A stretch of 64,000 nucleotides of DNA from Frankia sp. QA3 (lineage in GTDB: Bacteria > Actinomycetota > Actinomycetes > Frankiales > Frankiaceae). The notes under the pieces are model-generated. The model was not told where the DNA came from. It made no database searches and saw only the letters and a program-made list of their open reading frames with translations. The stretch is taken from positions 773,510 through 837,509 of the forward strand of contig NZ_CM001489.1 of assembly GCF_000262465.1 (NCBI RefSeq). Direction: 5' to 3'. Made by a program: the position numbers and the translations under genes. Below are positions 51,452 through 58,657 of this stretch, piece by piece; position 1 is the first letter of the stretch, and every line of letters begins with the position of its first letter.

Positions 51452-52248
51452 GACTCGCTCCTGAGATGTTGCGAGACCTCGCCGCACAGGGCGGCGAACT
51501 CGGCGCTGTAGCGCAGTTGCGGCGAGCGGGGGTAGTCGAACGGGACGGCGAGATCCGCCTTCACCCGGCCCGGCCGACCGCTCATCACCACCACCCGGGT
51601 GGACAGGAACACCGCCTCCGCCACCGAGTGGGTGATGAACAGCGCCGCGAACCGGCGCAGCATGAACATCCGCAGCAACTCGTCGTTGAGCCGTTCGCGG
51701 GTGATCTCGTCCAGCGCGCCGAACGGCTCGTCGAACAGGAAGATCGAGGGGTCGAGGACGAGTGAGCGGGCCAGCGACGTGCGCATCCGCATGCCGCCGG
51801 ACAGCTCGTGCGGCAGATGTTTCTCGAAGCCGCCGAGCCCGACGAGGCTGATCGCGTCGGCGACGCGGCGCCCCCGCTCGGCGGAGCCGAGATGCTCCAG
51901 CTCCGCGAACAGCCGCACGTTGTCGTGGACGTTGCGCCAGGGCAGCAGGGTGGCGTCCTGGAAGACGTAGCCGACGTTCTTCGAGGCCACGTCGACGGTC
52001 CCGGTGGTGGCCTCGTCCAGCCCGCTGGCGATGCGCAGCAGGGTGCTCTTGCCGCACCCCGACGGCCCGACGATGGAGACGAACTCGCCGGGCCGGATCG
52101 TCAGGTCGGTGTCGGTGAGCGCCACGGTGCCGTCCCGGAACCGCTTGCGCACCCCGGCGAAATGCAGGGCCGGCGCGCCGGCGGCGGTGTCGCCGGCGGC
52201 GGTGGTGTCGGCGGTGGTGTCGGCGGTGGTGGTGTCGGCGATCGTCAC
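51448..52248 (-). CDS. ABC transporter ATP-binding protein (SsuB/ThiZ-like)
   Basis: A 266-residue ATPase. Walker A GPSGCGKST, Q-loop VFQDATLLPW, signature LSGGMRMR, Walker B LFDEPFGALD and H-loop ITHS are all present. The usual signature is LSGGMRQR; Met-Arg here is a small variation. The N-terminal 25 residues are a Thr/Ala-rich stretch (ADTTADTT repeats) made by a DNA microsatellite. The GTG overlaps the amidohydrolase stop. It energises uptake with the permease and lipoprotein of the same operon. Confidence 0.93.
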   Translation of the reverse strand: MTIADTTTADTTADTTAAGDTAAGAPALHFAGVRKRFRDGTVALTDTDLTIRPGEFVSIVGPSGCGKSTLLRIASGLDEATTGTVDVASKNVGYVFQDATLLPWRNVHDNVRLFAELEHLGSAERGRRVADAISLVGLGGFEKHLPHELSGGMRMRTSLARSLVLDPSIFLFDEPFGALDEITRERLNDELLRMFMLRRFAALFITHSVAEAVFLSTRVVVMSGRPGRVKADLAVPFDYPRSPQLRYSAEFAALCGEVSQHLRSES

Positions 52249-53543
52249 GAGGCGGCCTCCCACTGGTCCGGTGCGTACGGCTCGGTCCCGGGGCGCCGGA
52301 CGGGTTCGGCGCGCGGGGCCGGTCGGTGCGGTTCGGCGAGCTCCGAGTGCACCGTGGTGCGGGCCACGACGCTGCCCGCCCGCCACACGGTCCGCTGCTC
52401 GCCGGCCGCGGCGAGCGCCTCGAGGGCGTTCGCCGCGGGCAGCGCGACGAGGTCGGCCGGGCTGCCCGGCGTGATCGCCACGGCCGGCAGCCCGAGGGCG
52501 CGCCGCGGCGCGTCGCTCACCGACGCCAGCGCCTCGTCCGGGGCGAGATGCCCGCAGGTGACCATCAGCGACGCCGTTTCCAGCGCGTCGCCGCGGCCGA
52601 CGAGGTTGAACGGGTCGCGCAGGTTGTCGCCGCCCGCGGCCACGGTCACCCCGGCGCGGCGCAGCGGCGCCACCGCCGTCAGCCCACGCGGGGTGCCGAC
52701 CGTGTGGTTGCGGCCCTGGAGGAACAGGTTGGTCTGGGGCAGCGCGACGACGGCGATGCCGGCGGCGGCGACCTGCTCGCTGACCCGGGCCTGCACGTCC
52801 GGGGGCTGCATCGCGAGGCTGACGCAGTGGCTGGCCGTCACCCCGTGCGGGAAACCGGTGCGGCCGACCAGGTCGGCGAGGGTGGCGAGGGTCAGCAGCC
52901 GCGGGTCGAGGGTCTCGTCGGTGTGCAGGTCCAGCGGGCGGCCGGCCTCCCCGGCGGCGTCCAGGCAGATCGCGACCGCGCGGTGCGGCTCGGGATCCAG
53001 GTGCGGGCAGCCGCCGGCCACATCGGCGCCCTCGGCCAGCGCGCGGCGCAGGTCCCGGCCGGGTTGGCCGTCCAGCGGGTTCGACACGAGGGCGACGAGC
53101 TGCAGATCGACGAGGCCGCGCCAGCGTTCCCGCACGTCGACGAGCGCCTCCAGCGCCCGCATGCCCGACTGCACCCCGACGTTGACGTGCGTGCGGATGT
53201 GGGTGGTGCCCATCGCGAGCTGGATGCGCAGCGCCGCCTCGGCCCGGGTCGTGAAGTCCTCGACCGTCGAGTCGGGCAGCAGGGTCTGGATCGCCATGAT
53301 CGCGCCGGCGAGGTCGCCGGTGACGTTGCGGGCCAGCGACGCGGTGAGCGCCTTGTCCAGATGCGCGTGCGGTTCCACGAACGACGCCAGCAGCACCTGG
53401 CCGGTCAGGTCGACGTCACCCGGCCCCGGCCGGGAGGAGCCGTCGCCCGCACCCCTCGGGACGACCCGCCGGATGACGCCGTCCGACAGCTGCACGTCCA
53501 CGATGTCCCCGTGTGCGGTCGTCGCGCCCCGCAGCCAGCTCAT
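52245..53543 (-). CDS. CodA/AtzC-like metal-dependent amidohydrolase
   Basis: A 432-residue amidohydrolase-superfamily deaminase. Metal and catalytic residues follow the cytosine deaminase order: FVEPHAHLDKA (HxH), THIRTHVNVG, LDLHTDETLD (His and Glu of the HxDE motif), ASHCVSLA, and the Asp in AAGGDNLRDPFN. CodA deaminates cytosine; AtzC of the same group hydrolyses N-isopropylammelide, so a ring N-heterocycle is a likely substrate. Coupled by overlap to the transporter ATPase downstream and to the MTHFR-C-like gene upstream, it probably acts on the imported compound. The last 30 residues are Pro/Arg-rich. Confidence 0.9.
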   Translation of the reverse strand: MSWLRGATTAHGDIVDVQLSDGVIRRVVPRGAGDGSSRPGPGDVDLTGQVLLASFVEPHAHLDKALTASLARNVTGDLAGAIMAIQTLLPDSTVEDFTTRAEAALRIQLAMGTTHIRTHVNVGVQSGMRALEALVDVRERWRGLVDLQLVALVSNPLDGQPGRDLRRALAEGADVAGGCPHLDPEPHRAVAICLDAAGEAGRPLDLHTDETLDPRLLTLATLADLVGRTGFPHGVTASHCVSLAMQPPDVQARVSEQVAAAGIAVVALPQTNLFLQGRNHTVGTPRGLTAVAPLRRAGVTVAAGGDNLRDPFNLVGRGDALETASLMVTCGHLAPDEALASVSDAPRRALGLPAVAITPGSPADLVALPAANALEALAAAGEQRTVWRAGSVVARTTVHSELAEPHRPAPRAEPVRRPGTEPYAPDQWEAAS

Positions 53544-53806
53544 GACGTCCGTGCCCGTGCGCCGAGGATGCAGCGGGCGATCTCGACGGTCGCGCGGGCC
53601 GCCGCCGCCTCCTGGCCCGGCTGCGCGCCGCCGGAGAGGTTGACCCCGTCGACGCCGGGCAGGTCGAGCAGCCGGCCGGCGAGCTCCGTGACCTCGCAGC
53701 GACCGTCGGACTGGACTTCCCCGCAGGGCCCGTGAGCCATCTTCTTGGGGCACCGGGCGACCGCGTCACGCCAGGTGGTCTCCGCGACCGCCCCGATGTT
53801 CATCAC
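53540..53806 (-). CDS. Small MTHFR-C-terminal-like cysteine protein
   Basis: An 88-residue protein, GTG start (ATG 53803 also possible). It carries CPKKMAHGPCGEVQSDGRCE (residues 19-38), the cysteine motif of the MTHFR C-terminal family, which in relatives reads CPK.M.NGPCGG...G.CEV and is found beside or fused to methylenetetrahydrofolate reductases. Cys19, Cys28, Cys37 and a later Cys could bind a metal or Fe-S cluster. The segment LPGVDGVNLSGGAQPGQEAA recalls the edge of a MetF barrel. No full MetF is adjacent. As first gene of the transport/deaminase operon it may be an electron carrier or accessory subunit. Confidence 0.6.
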   Translation of the reverse strand: MMNIGAVAETTWRDAVARCPKKMAHGPCGEVQSDGRCEVTELAGRLLDLPGVDGVNLSGGAQPGQEAAAARATVEIARCILGARARTS

Positions 53807-54185
53807 GCGAACACTGTCCAGCTCAGCGGTCGACGGGCGGTTTCCGGTCGATAAAAGATGAGTTTCGGCTATGGTAACCCTGAGTGTGTCTATCTGTCAC
53901 GCTTGGTCGTGATCGGCCGCGCGTCGACGGAGCTCCCTACGTCCGGGTCGTCGGCGGATCACCCTCGTGCTGCAGGCCGCCCCGCACCCCGGGTGGCCCG
54001 CTCTCCGTCGGCTGGTCTCCTGCTCGTCACGGGAAGGGCTCGCCCGGCTTCCTAGAATGCTAGCATTCTATCCAACGGCAGTCCGAGTCGATCGACGTGC
54101 GCCCGCGCGCCGATCCCCAGCCGCACGGTGAAGCGATGCGCCGGGCGCCGGCACCGTAAGCGGAGTCGTCGAGAGGAGCGGGAAG
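53807..54185. other. Divergent intergenic region
   Basis: It holds the promoter of the reverse-strand transporter operon; an A+T-richer patch at about 53848-53900 (GATAAAAGATGAG) is the best candidate. The other side carries the 54053 palindrome and leads to the methyltransferase. No gene recognised. Confidence 0.45.
54053..54070. promoter_or_regulatory. 18-bp perfect palindrome TAGAATGCTAGCATTCTA
   Basis: Full 18-bp dyad symmetry, A+T-rich in a very G+C-rich setting, 115 bases before the methyltransferase start. It is the kind of operator bound by TetR or GntR repressors. No such gene lies next to it in the window, so the regulator is elsewhere. Confidence 0.65.
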
Positions 54186-55103
54186 ATGATCCACGGGCAG
54201 CGAACCGCGGGGCCGGACAGCACGGCGGTGCGGGTCGCGCTGTGGCGGGCCGCGCACGTCCAGCTCGACCCGCCGCCCCACGTGTTCGCCGACGAGGTCG
54301 GGCTGCGGCTGGCGGCCCCGGACGGCGGGTGGCTGCGCCGCCCGGACATGGACCCGCACGCCACGAGCCGCACCCGGGCGTCCATCGTGGCGCGTGCTCG
54401 CCTCATCGAGGATCTGGTCGTCGAGCAGGCCGGCCGCGGCGTCGACCAGTACGTCATCCTCGGCGCCGGCCTGGACACCTTCGCCCAGCGCCGGCCGCGG
54501 ATCGCCGCCGGTATGCGGGTGTTCGAGGTCGACCAGCCCGGTCCGCAGGAGTGGAAGCGGCGGCGCCTGACCGAGCTCGACTTCGGCGTCCCGCCGTGGC
54601 TGCGGCTCGTGCCCGTGGACTTCGAGGCAGGCGGGTCCTGGTGGGAGGGGCTGGCGAGCGCCGGCTTCGACGCGGGCCGCCCGGCGCTCGTCGCCTCCGC
54701 CGGTGTCTCCATGTACCTCAGCAGGGACGCGACCGTCGCCACCCTGCGCCAGGTCGCGGCCCTCGCCCCAGGCTCCACCCTGGCCATGACGTTCATGCTG
54801 CCGCTGGAGCTCGTCGAACCGGCGGAGCGCCCCCTGCGGCAGGTGACCGAGCGCACCGCGCGGGCCGCCGGCACGCCCTTCGTCAGCTTCTTCGCCCCGG
54901 CGGAGATGCTGGCGCTGGCCCGCGACGCCGGTCTCGCCCAGGCACGACACGTGTCGGCCGTCAGCCTCGCCCGCCGCTACTTCGCCGGCAGGTCGGACGG
55001 ACTTACCCCGTCCAGCGCCGAAGAACTGCTGGTGGCGGTCACCCCCGAGCGAGACCCGGGGGTCCGGCCTCCGCGTGACCCGGCAGGTGAGGGCGGCCGG
55101 TAG
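54186..55103 (+). CDS. SAM-dependent methyltransferase (LCMT/PPM family)
   Basis: A 305-residue enzyme of the actinobacterial SAM-dependent methyltransferase family that resembles leucine carboxyl methyltransferase. Family motifs are ASIVARARLIEDLVVEQAG, then QYVILGAGLDTFAQRRP (SAM-binding GAGLDT), VFEVDQPGPQEWKRRRL (the acidic residue after motif I), and LVASAGVSMYLSRDAT. ATG 54186 has GAGGAGCGGGAAG ahead. Several paralogues occur in mycobacteria and Frankia with unknown small-molecule substrates. The 18-bp palindrome upstream is a candidate control site. Confidence 0.88.
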   Translation: MIHGQRTAGPDSTAVRVALWRAAHVQLDPPPHVFADEVGLRLAAPDGGWLRRPDMDPHATSRTRASIVARARLIEDLVVEQAGRGVDQYVILGAGLDTFAQRRPRIAAGMRVFEVDQPGPQEWKRRRLTELDFGVPPWLRLVPVDFEAGGSWWEGLASAGFDAGRPALVASAGVSMYLSRDATVATLRQVAALAPGSTLAMTFMLPLELVEPAERPLRQVTERTARAAGTPFVSFFAPAEMLALARDAGLAQARHVSAVSLARRYFAGRSDGLTPSSAEELLVAVTPERDPGVRPPRDPAGEGGR

Positions 55104-55177
55104 GTGACCACCGGCCGCCCGGGTCCGCCCGCCCGCGCCTGGGCGGGCGGCCGGCGGGGGTCGTGCGGCCGGGTACC

Positions 55178-56764
55178 TCAGGTCCCGCAGGGGCTGGCCG
55201 GCAGGTCATGGGCGGCGGCGCCGGCGTACTCCTCGGCCCAGGCCGGGAGGCGCCGGTCGTCAGGGGTCGGCTGCCACTGCCCGTCGCGCAGGGCGTAGTC
55301 CCAGCCGGCCCCGCCCCGCAGGTACCGCGCCACCGCGGCGATCAGGCGGTCGACGTGGTCGGCCGTCGTGCCCACGCCGATGCTGGCCCGCAGCGCGCCG
55401 CCCGGCGCCCCCAGCCGGTCCAGCAGTGGATGCGCGCAGAACCGGCCGGCGCGCACCCCGATACCGTGCTCGGCCGACAGGTACGCCGACACCCGGGCCG
55501 GGTCGTGTCCCGGCAGCGAGAACGTGACGACGCCGACCGCGTCCCGCCAGGCCCCGGCGCCGTCGTCGGTGTCCCGGCCGCCACCGGTCTCCCGGGCGCT
55601 GTCGGTGTCCGGGCCGTCGTCGGTGTTCGGGCCGTCGTCGGTGTCGGACCAGATGCGGTGGATCACGACGCCGTCCAGGCCGGCGAGCCCGCCCAGCAGC
55701 CGCGCGCGCAGGCCCGACTCGTGGCGTTCCCAGGCGTGCGGGGGGAGCGCGGCGAGCGTGCGGCAGGCGGCGGCGATCGCGGTCGCGCCGGCGAGGTTCG
55801 GGGTGCCGGCCTCATGGCGGGCCGGGCCGGTGGCCCAGCTGACGGCGTCGGTGCTCACCTCGCGCACGGCCCCGCCGCCGGCCAGGTAGGGGGGTGCGGC
55901 GTCGAGCCAGTCGGCCCGGCCGACCAGCACCCCCGCGCCGAACGGCGCGTACAGCTTGTGCCCGGAGAACGCCAGGTAGTCGAGGCCGTCGGCGGCCATG
56001 TCGAGGCGCCGGTGCGGGGCGAGCTGGGCGGCGTCGACGAAGATCCGCGCGCCGGCGCGGTGCGCCATCCGGGCCAGCCGGGCCAGCGGGGGCGTCTCCC
56101 CGGTGACGTTGGAGGCACCGGTCACCGCGAGCAGGGCCGTGGGTGCGGCGCTCAGCTCGGCCTCGAGCGCGACGAGGCTCTCGGCCAGGGTCGCCCGGGC
56201 TGCGACGGATCGGTAGCCCGCACGGGCGCGCCAGGGCAGCAGGTTCGCGTGATGCTCCACGTCGAACACCACGACCCCGCCGACCCCGCCGACCCCGCCG
56301 GCCGCGGGCAGGCATCGGGCCAGCAGATTGACGGCATCGGTGGTGTTGCGGGTGAACAGGGTCAGGTCGCCGTCGCGGGCACCGACGAAACGGGCGACGT
56401 CGCGCCGGGCGCCCTCGTAGAGGGTCGTGCACACCTGGGAGGCGAACCCGGCGCCGCGGTGCACGCTCGCCGAGTAGGGCAGCACCCGGGCGACGTGCTC
56501 GGCCACCGCGGTCAGGCACGGCGCGCTGGCCGCGTGGTCGAGGTTGGCGTATTCGGCCCACCCGCCGCCGACCAGCGGCACGCCCAGTCCCGCTCCCTGC
56601 ACCGCCAGCAGCGCGCCGGGCGCGGTGCGCTGCGCGCGGCGTGTGCTCGGGAAGCCGGGCGCGGCGTCGCCGCTTGCCTGGTGGCCGCCTGGCCGTCCGG
56701 TCGGCTGGTCGGGGCAGGCCTGCCGGCCGGGAGACGGGGGCGCGGCAGAGATGATCGATGTCAT
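55178..56764 (-). CDS. Cysteine-desulfurase-like class V aminotransferase
   Basis: A 528-residue PLP enzyme. ATG 56764 is preceded by CAGGAG. About 70 low-complexity residues come first. The core shows YANLDHAASAPCLTAVAEHV, VHRGAGFASQVCTTLYEGAR, VVVFDVEHHANLLPWR, and the PLP lysine in DYLAFSGHKLYAPFGAGVLV. This is the Csd/SufS group, which takes sulfur or selenium from cysteine, but a Cys in the usual RxGxxCAxP-like site reads RAGRFCAHPLLD, giving a candidate active Cys. An Asp/Thr-rich insertion comes from a 12-15 bp repeat at about 55550-55650. A SAM-IV riboswitch lies in its leader, tying it to sulfur amino acid supply. Confidence 0.88.
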   Translation of the reverse strand: MTSIISAAPPSPGRQACPDQPTGRPGGHQASGDAAPGFPSTRRAQRTAPGALLAVQGAGLGVPLVGGGWAEYANLDHAASAPCLTAVAEHVARVLPYSASVHRGAGFASQVCTTLYEGARRDVARFVGARDGDLTLFTRNTTDAVNLLARCLPAAGGVGGVGGVVVFDVEHHANLLPWRARAGYRSVAARATLAESLVALEAELSAAPTALLAVTGASNVTGETPPLARLARMAHRAGARIFVDAAQLAPHRRLDMAADGLDYLAFSGHKLYAPFGAGVLVGRADWLDAAPPYLAGGGAVREVSTDAVSWATGPARHEAGTPNLAGATAIAAACRTLAALPPHAWERHESGLRARLLGGLAGLDGVVIHRIWSDTDDGPNTDDGPDTDSARETGGGRDTDDGAGAWRDAVGVVTFSLPGHDPARVSAYLSAEHGIGVRAGRFCAHPLLDRLGAPGGALRASIGVGTTADHVDRLIAAVARYLRGGAGWDYALRDGQWQPTPDDRRLPAWAEEYAGAAAHDLPASPCGT

Positions 56765-56818
56765 CATTGCTCCTGGTAGGACCCGAGAAGGGTCGGCACT
56801 TGCCGTCGGCGGGGTTGC

Positions 56819-56915
56819 CGCGGCCTCGTCACCACCCGGGGCACCCCGCTGCATAAGGAGGGTTGCCGGCCAGCAAGCCGGGGCTGAACGCTGGCACTCA
56901 AGACGTGGGAAGGAC
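56819..56915 (-). ncRNA. SAM-IV riboswitch
   Basis: Read on the reverse strand the leader has AGTGCCAGCGTTCAGC, CCCGGCTTGCTGGCCGG, CAACCCTCC and GCGGGGTGCCCCGGGTG in order, followed by GTGACGAGGC. This is the SAM-IV consensus known from actinobacteria (GGCUUGCUGG, CCGGCAACCCUCC, then a GGGGUGCCCCGGGUGA pseudoknot element). It ends about 55 bases before the ATG of the cysteine-desulfurase-like gene and should switch it off when S-adenosylmethionine is plentiful. Confidence 0.85.
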
Positions 56916-57136
56916 TTTAGCAAAGCCCTCAATTCCCCGCGGGCGTCTTGCGGCGCGGTCGTCGCGGTCGTCGCGGCGGCGCGGTTCCTGCCGGGCAGCG
57001 GCGGACATGGCTGCGGCGCAATGGCACCATGGCGCATGTGTCTACCTGCGCCGCGTCTGCCCGCGTCGGTCCCGACGCGGCGGACTGAGCTGTCAGGCCG
57101 CGCCACGGCGACGGGCGCCCGAACCGACTGGATCCG

Positions 57137-58063
57137 ATGAGCGACGACGCCCGCCAGCGCGAGCTGGGAAGCTTTCTGCGCGCCCACCGTGAGCGACTGC
57201 GCCCCGAGGACGTCGGGCTGCCCTCGACGCCGCGGCGGCGGACCCCGGGTCTACGCCGCGAGGAGGTCGCGGCGCTGTCCGGGCTGGGGCTCGCCTGGTA
57301 CGCGTGGCTGGAGCAGGGTCGGGTCGCCGCGTCCCGCCAGGTCCTCGAGGCGGTCGCCCGCACGTTGCGCCTCGACGACGACGCCCGCCGTCACGCGCTC
57401 GCCCTGGCCGGGCTGCACACCCCGCCCGCCGAGCGCCACCACACCCAGGTCAAGGCGCTCCGCCGGGTGCTGGACAACTGGCCGTTCTGCCCGGCGTTGC
57501 TGCTCGACCGCCGCTTCGACGTCACCGCCTGGAACGACGCCTACACCGCCCTGTGGGGCGACCCCGCCGACGTGCCCGAGCCGCGGCGCAACCTGCTGTG
57601 GATGCTCGTCGCCCAGCCGCGGGTACGCGACGGGATGACCGAGTCCGAGGAGGTCGCGAAGGATCTGCTCGCCCAGTTCCGGGCGCAGATCGGCCACCAC
57701 CCGGACGACCGGCGCGCCCGCGCCGTGCTGGAGCTGCTCGAGCAGGCCCGGCCCGAGCTGCACGACTGGTGGCAGTGCCGGTCGGTCCGGGTCTTCACCG
57801 GGCGCACGGTGGACGTGACGACGCCGCTGGGCACGATCGCTCTGATGCTGTCGGTGCTGCGCCCCGGCGACGATCCCGAGTCGACCATCTGGCTGCAGAC
57901 CCCGGCCACCCCCGCCGACCGCGACCTCGTCAACCGCCTCACGGCCGACGTCGCGCGAGTGTCGAGCCGGGACGACCAACCGCACGCGGACGGCCCGGCC
58001 CGGCTGGGGTCCGCGGGCGCGCGCGAGGACGGCCCCGGCACGCCGGAGCGGATCTCCGTCTGA
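57137..58063 (+). CDS. XRE-family regulator with MmyB-like ligand-binding domain
   Basis: A 308-residue regulator. The helix-turn-helix (about 10-75) includes RRRTPGLRREEVAALSGLGL and AWYAWLEQGRVAASRQVLEA, characteristic of the MmyB/LBD group. The C-terminal domain (105-265) has VLDNWPFCPALLLDRRFDVT, AWNDAYTALWGDP and FTGRTVDVTTPLGTIALMLS, which in MltR-type proteins binds a fatty acid or similar ligand. Such regulators usually control a neighbouring dehydrogenase, but none is adjacent here. A degraded copy of its C-terminal portion lies 450 bases downstream. Confidence 0.92.
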   Translation: MSDDARQRELGSFLRAHRERLRPEDVGLPSTPRRRTPGLRREEVAALSGLGLAWYAWLEQGRVAASRQVLEAVARTLRLDDDARRHALALAGLHTPPAERHHTQVKALRRVLDNWPFCPALLLDRRFDVTAWNDAYTALWGDPADVPEPRRNLLWMLVAQPRVRDGMTESEEVAKDLLAQFRAQIGHHPDDRRARAVLELLEQARPELHDWWQCRSVRVFTGRTVDVTTPLGTIALMLSVLRPGDDPESTIWLQTPATPADRDLVNRLTADVARVSSRDDQPHADGPARLGSAGAREDGPGTPERISV

Positions 58064-58098
58064 CGGCGGGCCGGCTGTCCGCCTGGTGCGCGGACGCC

Positions 58099-58380
58099 TC
58101 ACCGGCCCGGCGGGCCGTCGGTGGCCTGCGGCGTCGTCCCGGGCCACACGGTCAGCGCCCGGAACCGGTAGCCGTCCTGGTTGCCGACCGGCTCCCAGCT
58201 GAACGTCACCTGCCTGCCCGCGATGAGCTCCCGGTAGCCATCCATCGCGATCATGGAGTAGTGGACCCAGCAGCCGCCCGGAACTTCCGGCGCGTCGAGC
58301 ACACCCCAGCCCCGCTCCGCATCGTAGGTGCGCACCATGCCTCGGATCACCGCGGGCTCATCACCGGTCACGGCCCTCAC
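58099..58380 (-). CDS. Cold-shock-domain-like protein
   Basis: A 93-residue protein. Residues 14-80 follow the cold-shock fold: IRGMVRTYDAERGWGVLDAP (RNP1-like GWGVL), EVPGGCWVHYSMIAMDGYRE (RNP2-like WVHYS) and QVTFSWEPVGNQDGYRFRAL. The core aromatic residues of true CspA (KGFGFI, VFVH) are replaced by Trp and Leu, so it is a divergent member. It should bind single-stranded nucleic acid. GTG 58380 is used; ATG 58338 would leave just the domain. Confidence 0.78.
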   Translation of the reverse strand: MRAVTGDEPAVIRGMVRTYDAERGWGVLDAPEVPGGCWVHYSMIAMDGYRELIAGRQVTFSWEPVGNQDGYRFRALTVWPGTTPQATDGPPGR

Positions 58381-58504
58381 GATGCCCGGTCCACCCGCCG
58401 GCGTCGACAGAATTTCGCGCCAAGCGCTAGCCCGCCGCCTGCGGCCGCGCAGGCCCGGACGCGCGGGTCCGCCGCCGGTCGAGCCGGTCGCAACCAGTCC
58501 TCCG

Positions 58505-58625
58505 GTCCGCTGGTGGCAGTGCCTGATCGGCCCGGGTCTTCACCGGCCGGACCGTGGACGTGACGACGCCGCTGATGCTGTCGGTCCGCCCCGACCTGGC
58601 CGCCACCATCCGCGCGGACGGCGAC
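58505..58625 (+). pseudogene. Fragment duplicated from the MmyB-like regulator
   Basis: The stretch from TGGTGGCAGTGCC to the CTGATGCTGTCGGT region matches the 3' part of the regulator at about 57765-57880, including GGTCTTCACCGG and GTGGACGTGACGACGCCGCT. It has small deletions (the codons for GTIAL are lost) and frameshifts. No rest of the gene is present. It is a decayed partial duplication sitting between the cold-shock-like gene and the end of the WD40 gene. Confidence 0.75.
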
Positions 58626-58657
58626 CGCGGCCCGCCGCGAGCGTGCGTCCACCGGAC

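Noticed and set aside
48083..51511. A 1142-codon forward frame opposite the FAD oxidase and transporter genes
   Set aside because: Composition is Arg/Gly/Val/His-rich with no domains and is explained as the antisense shadow of well-supported genes.
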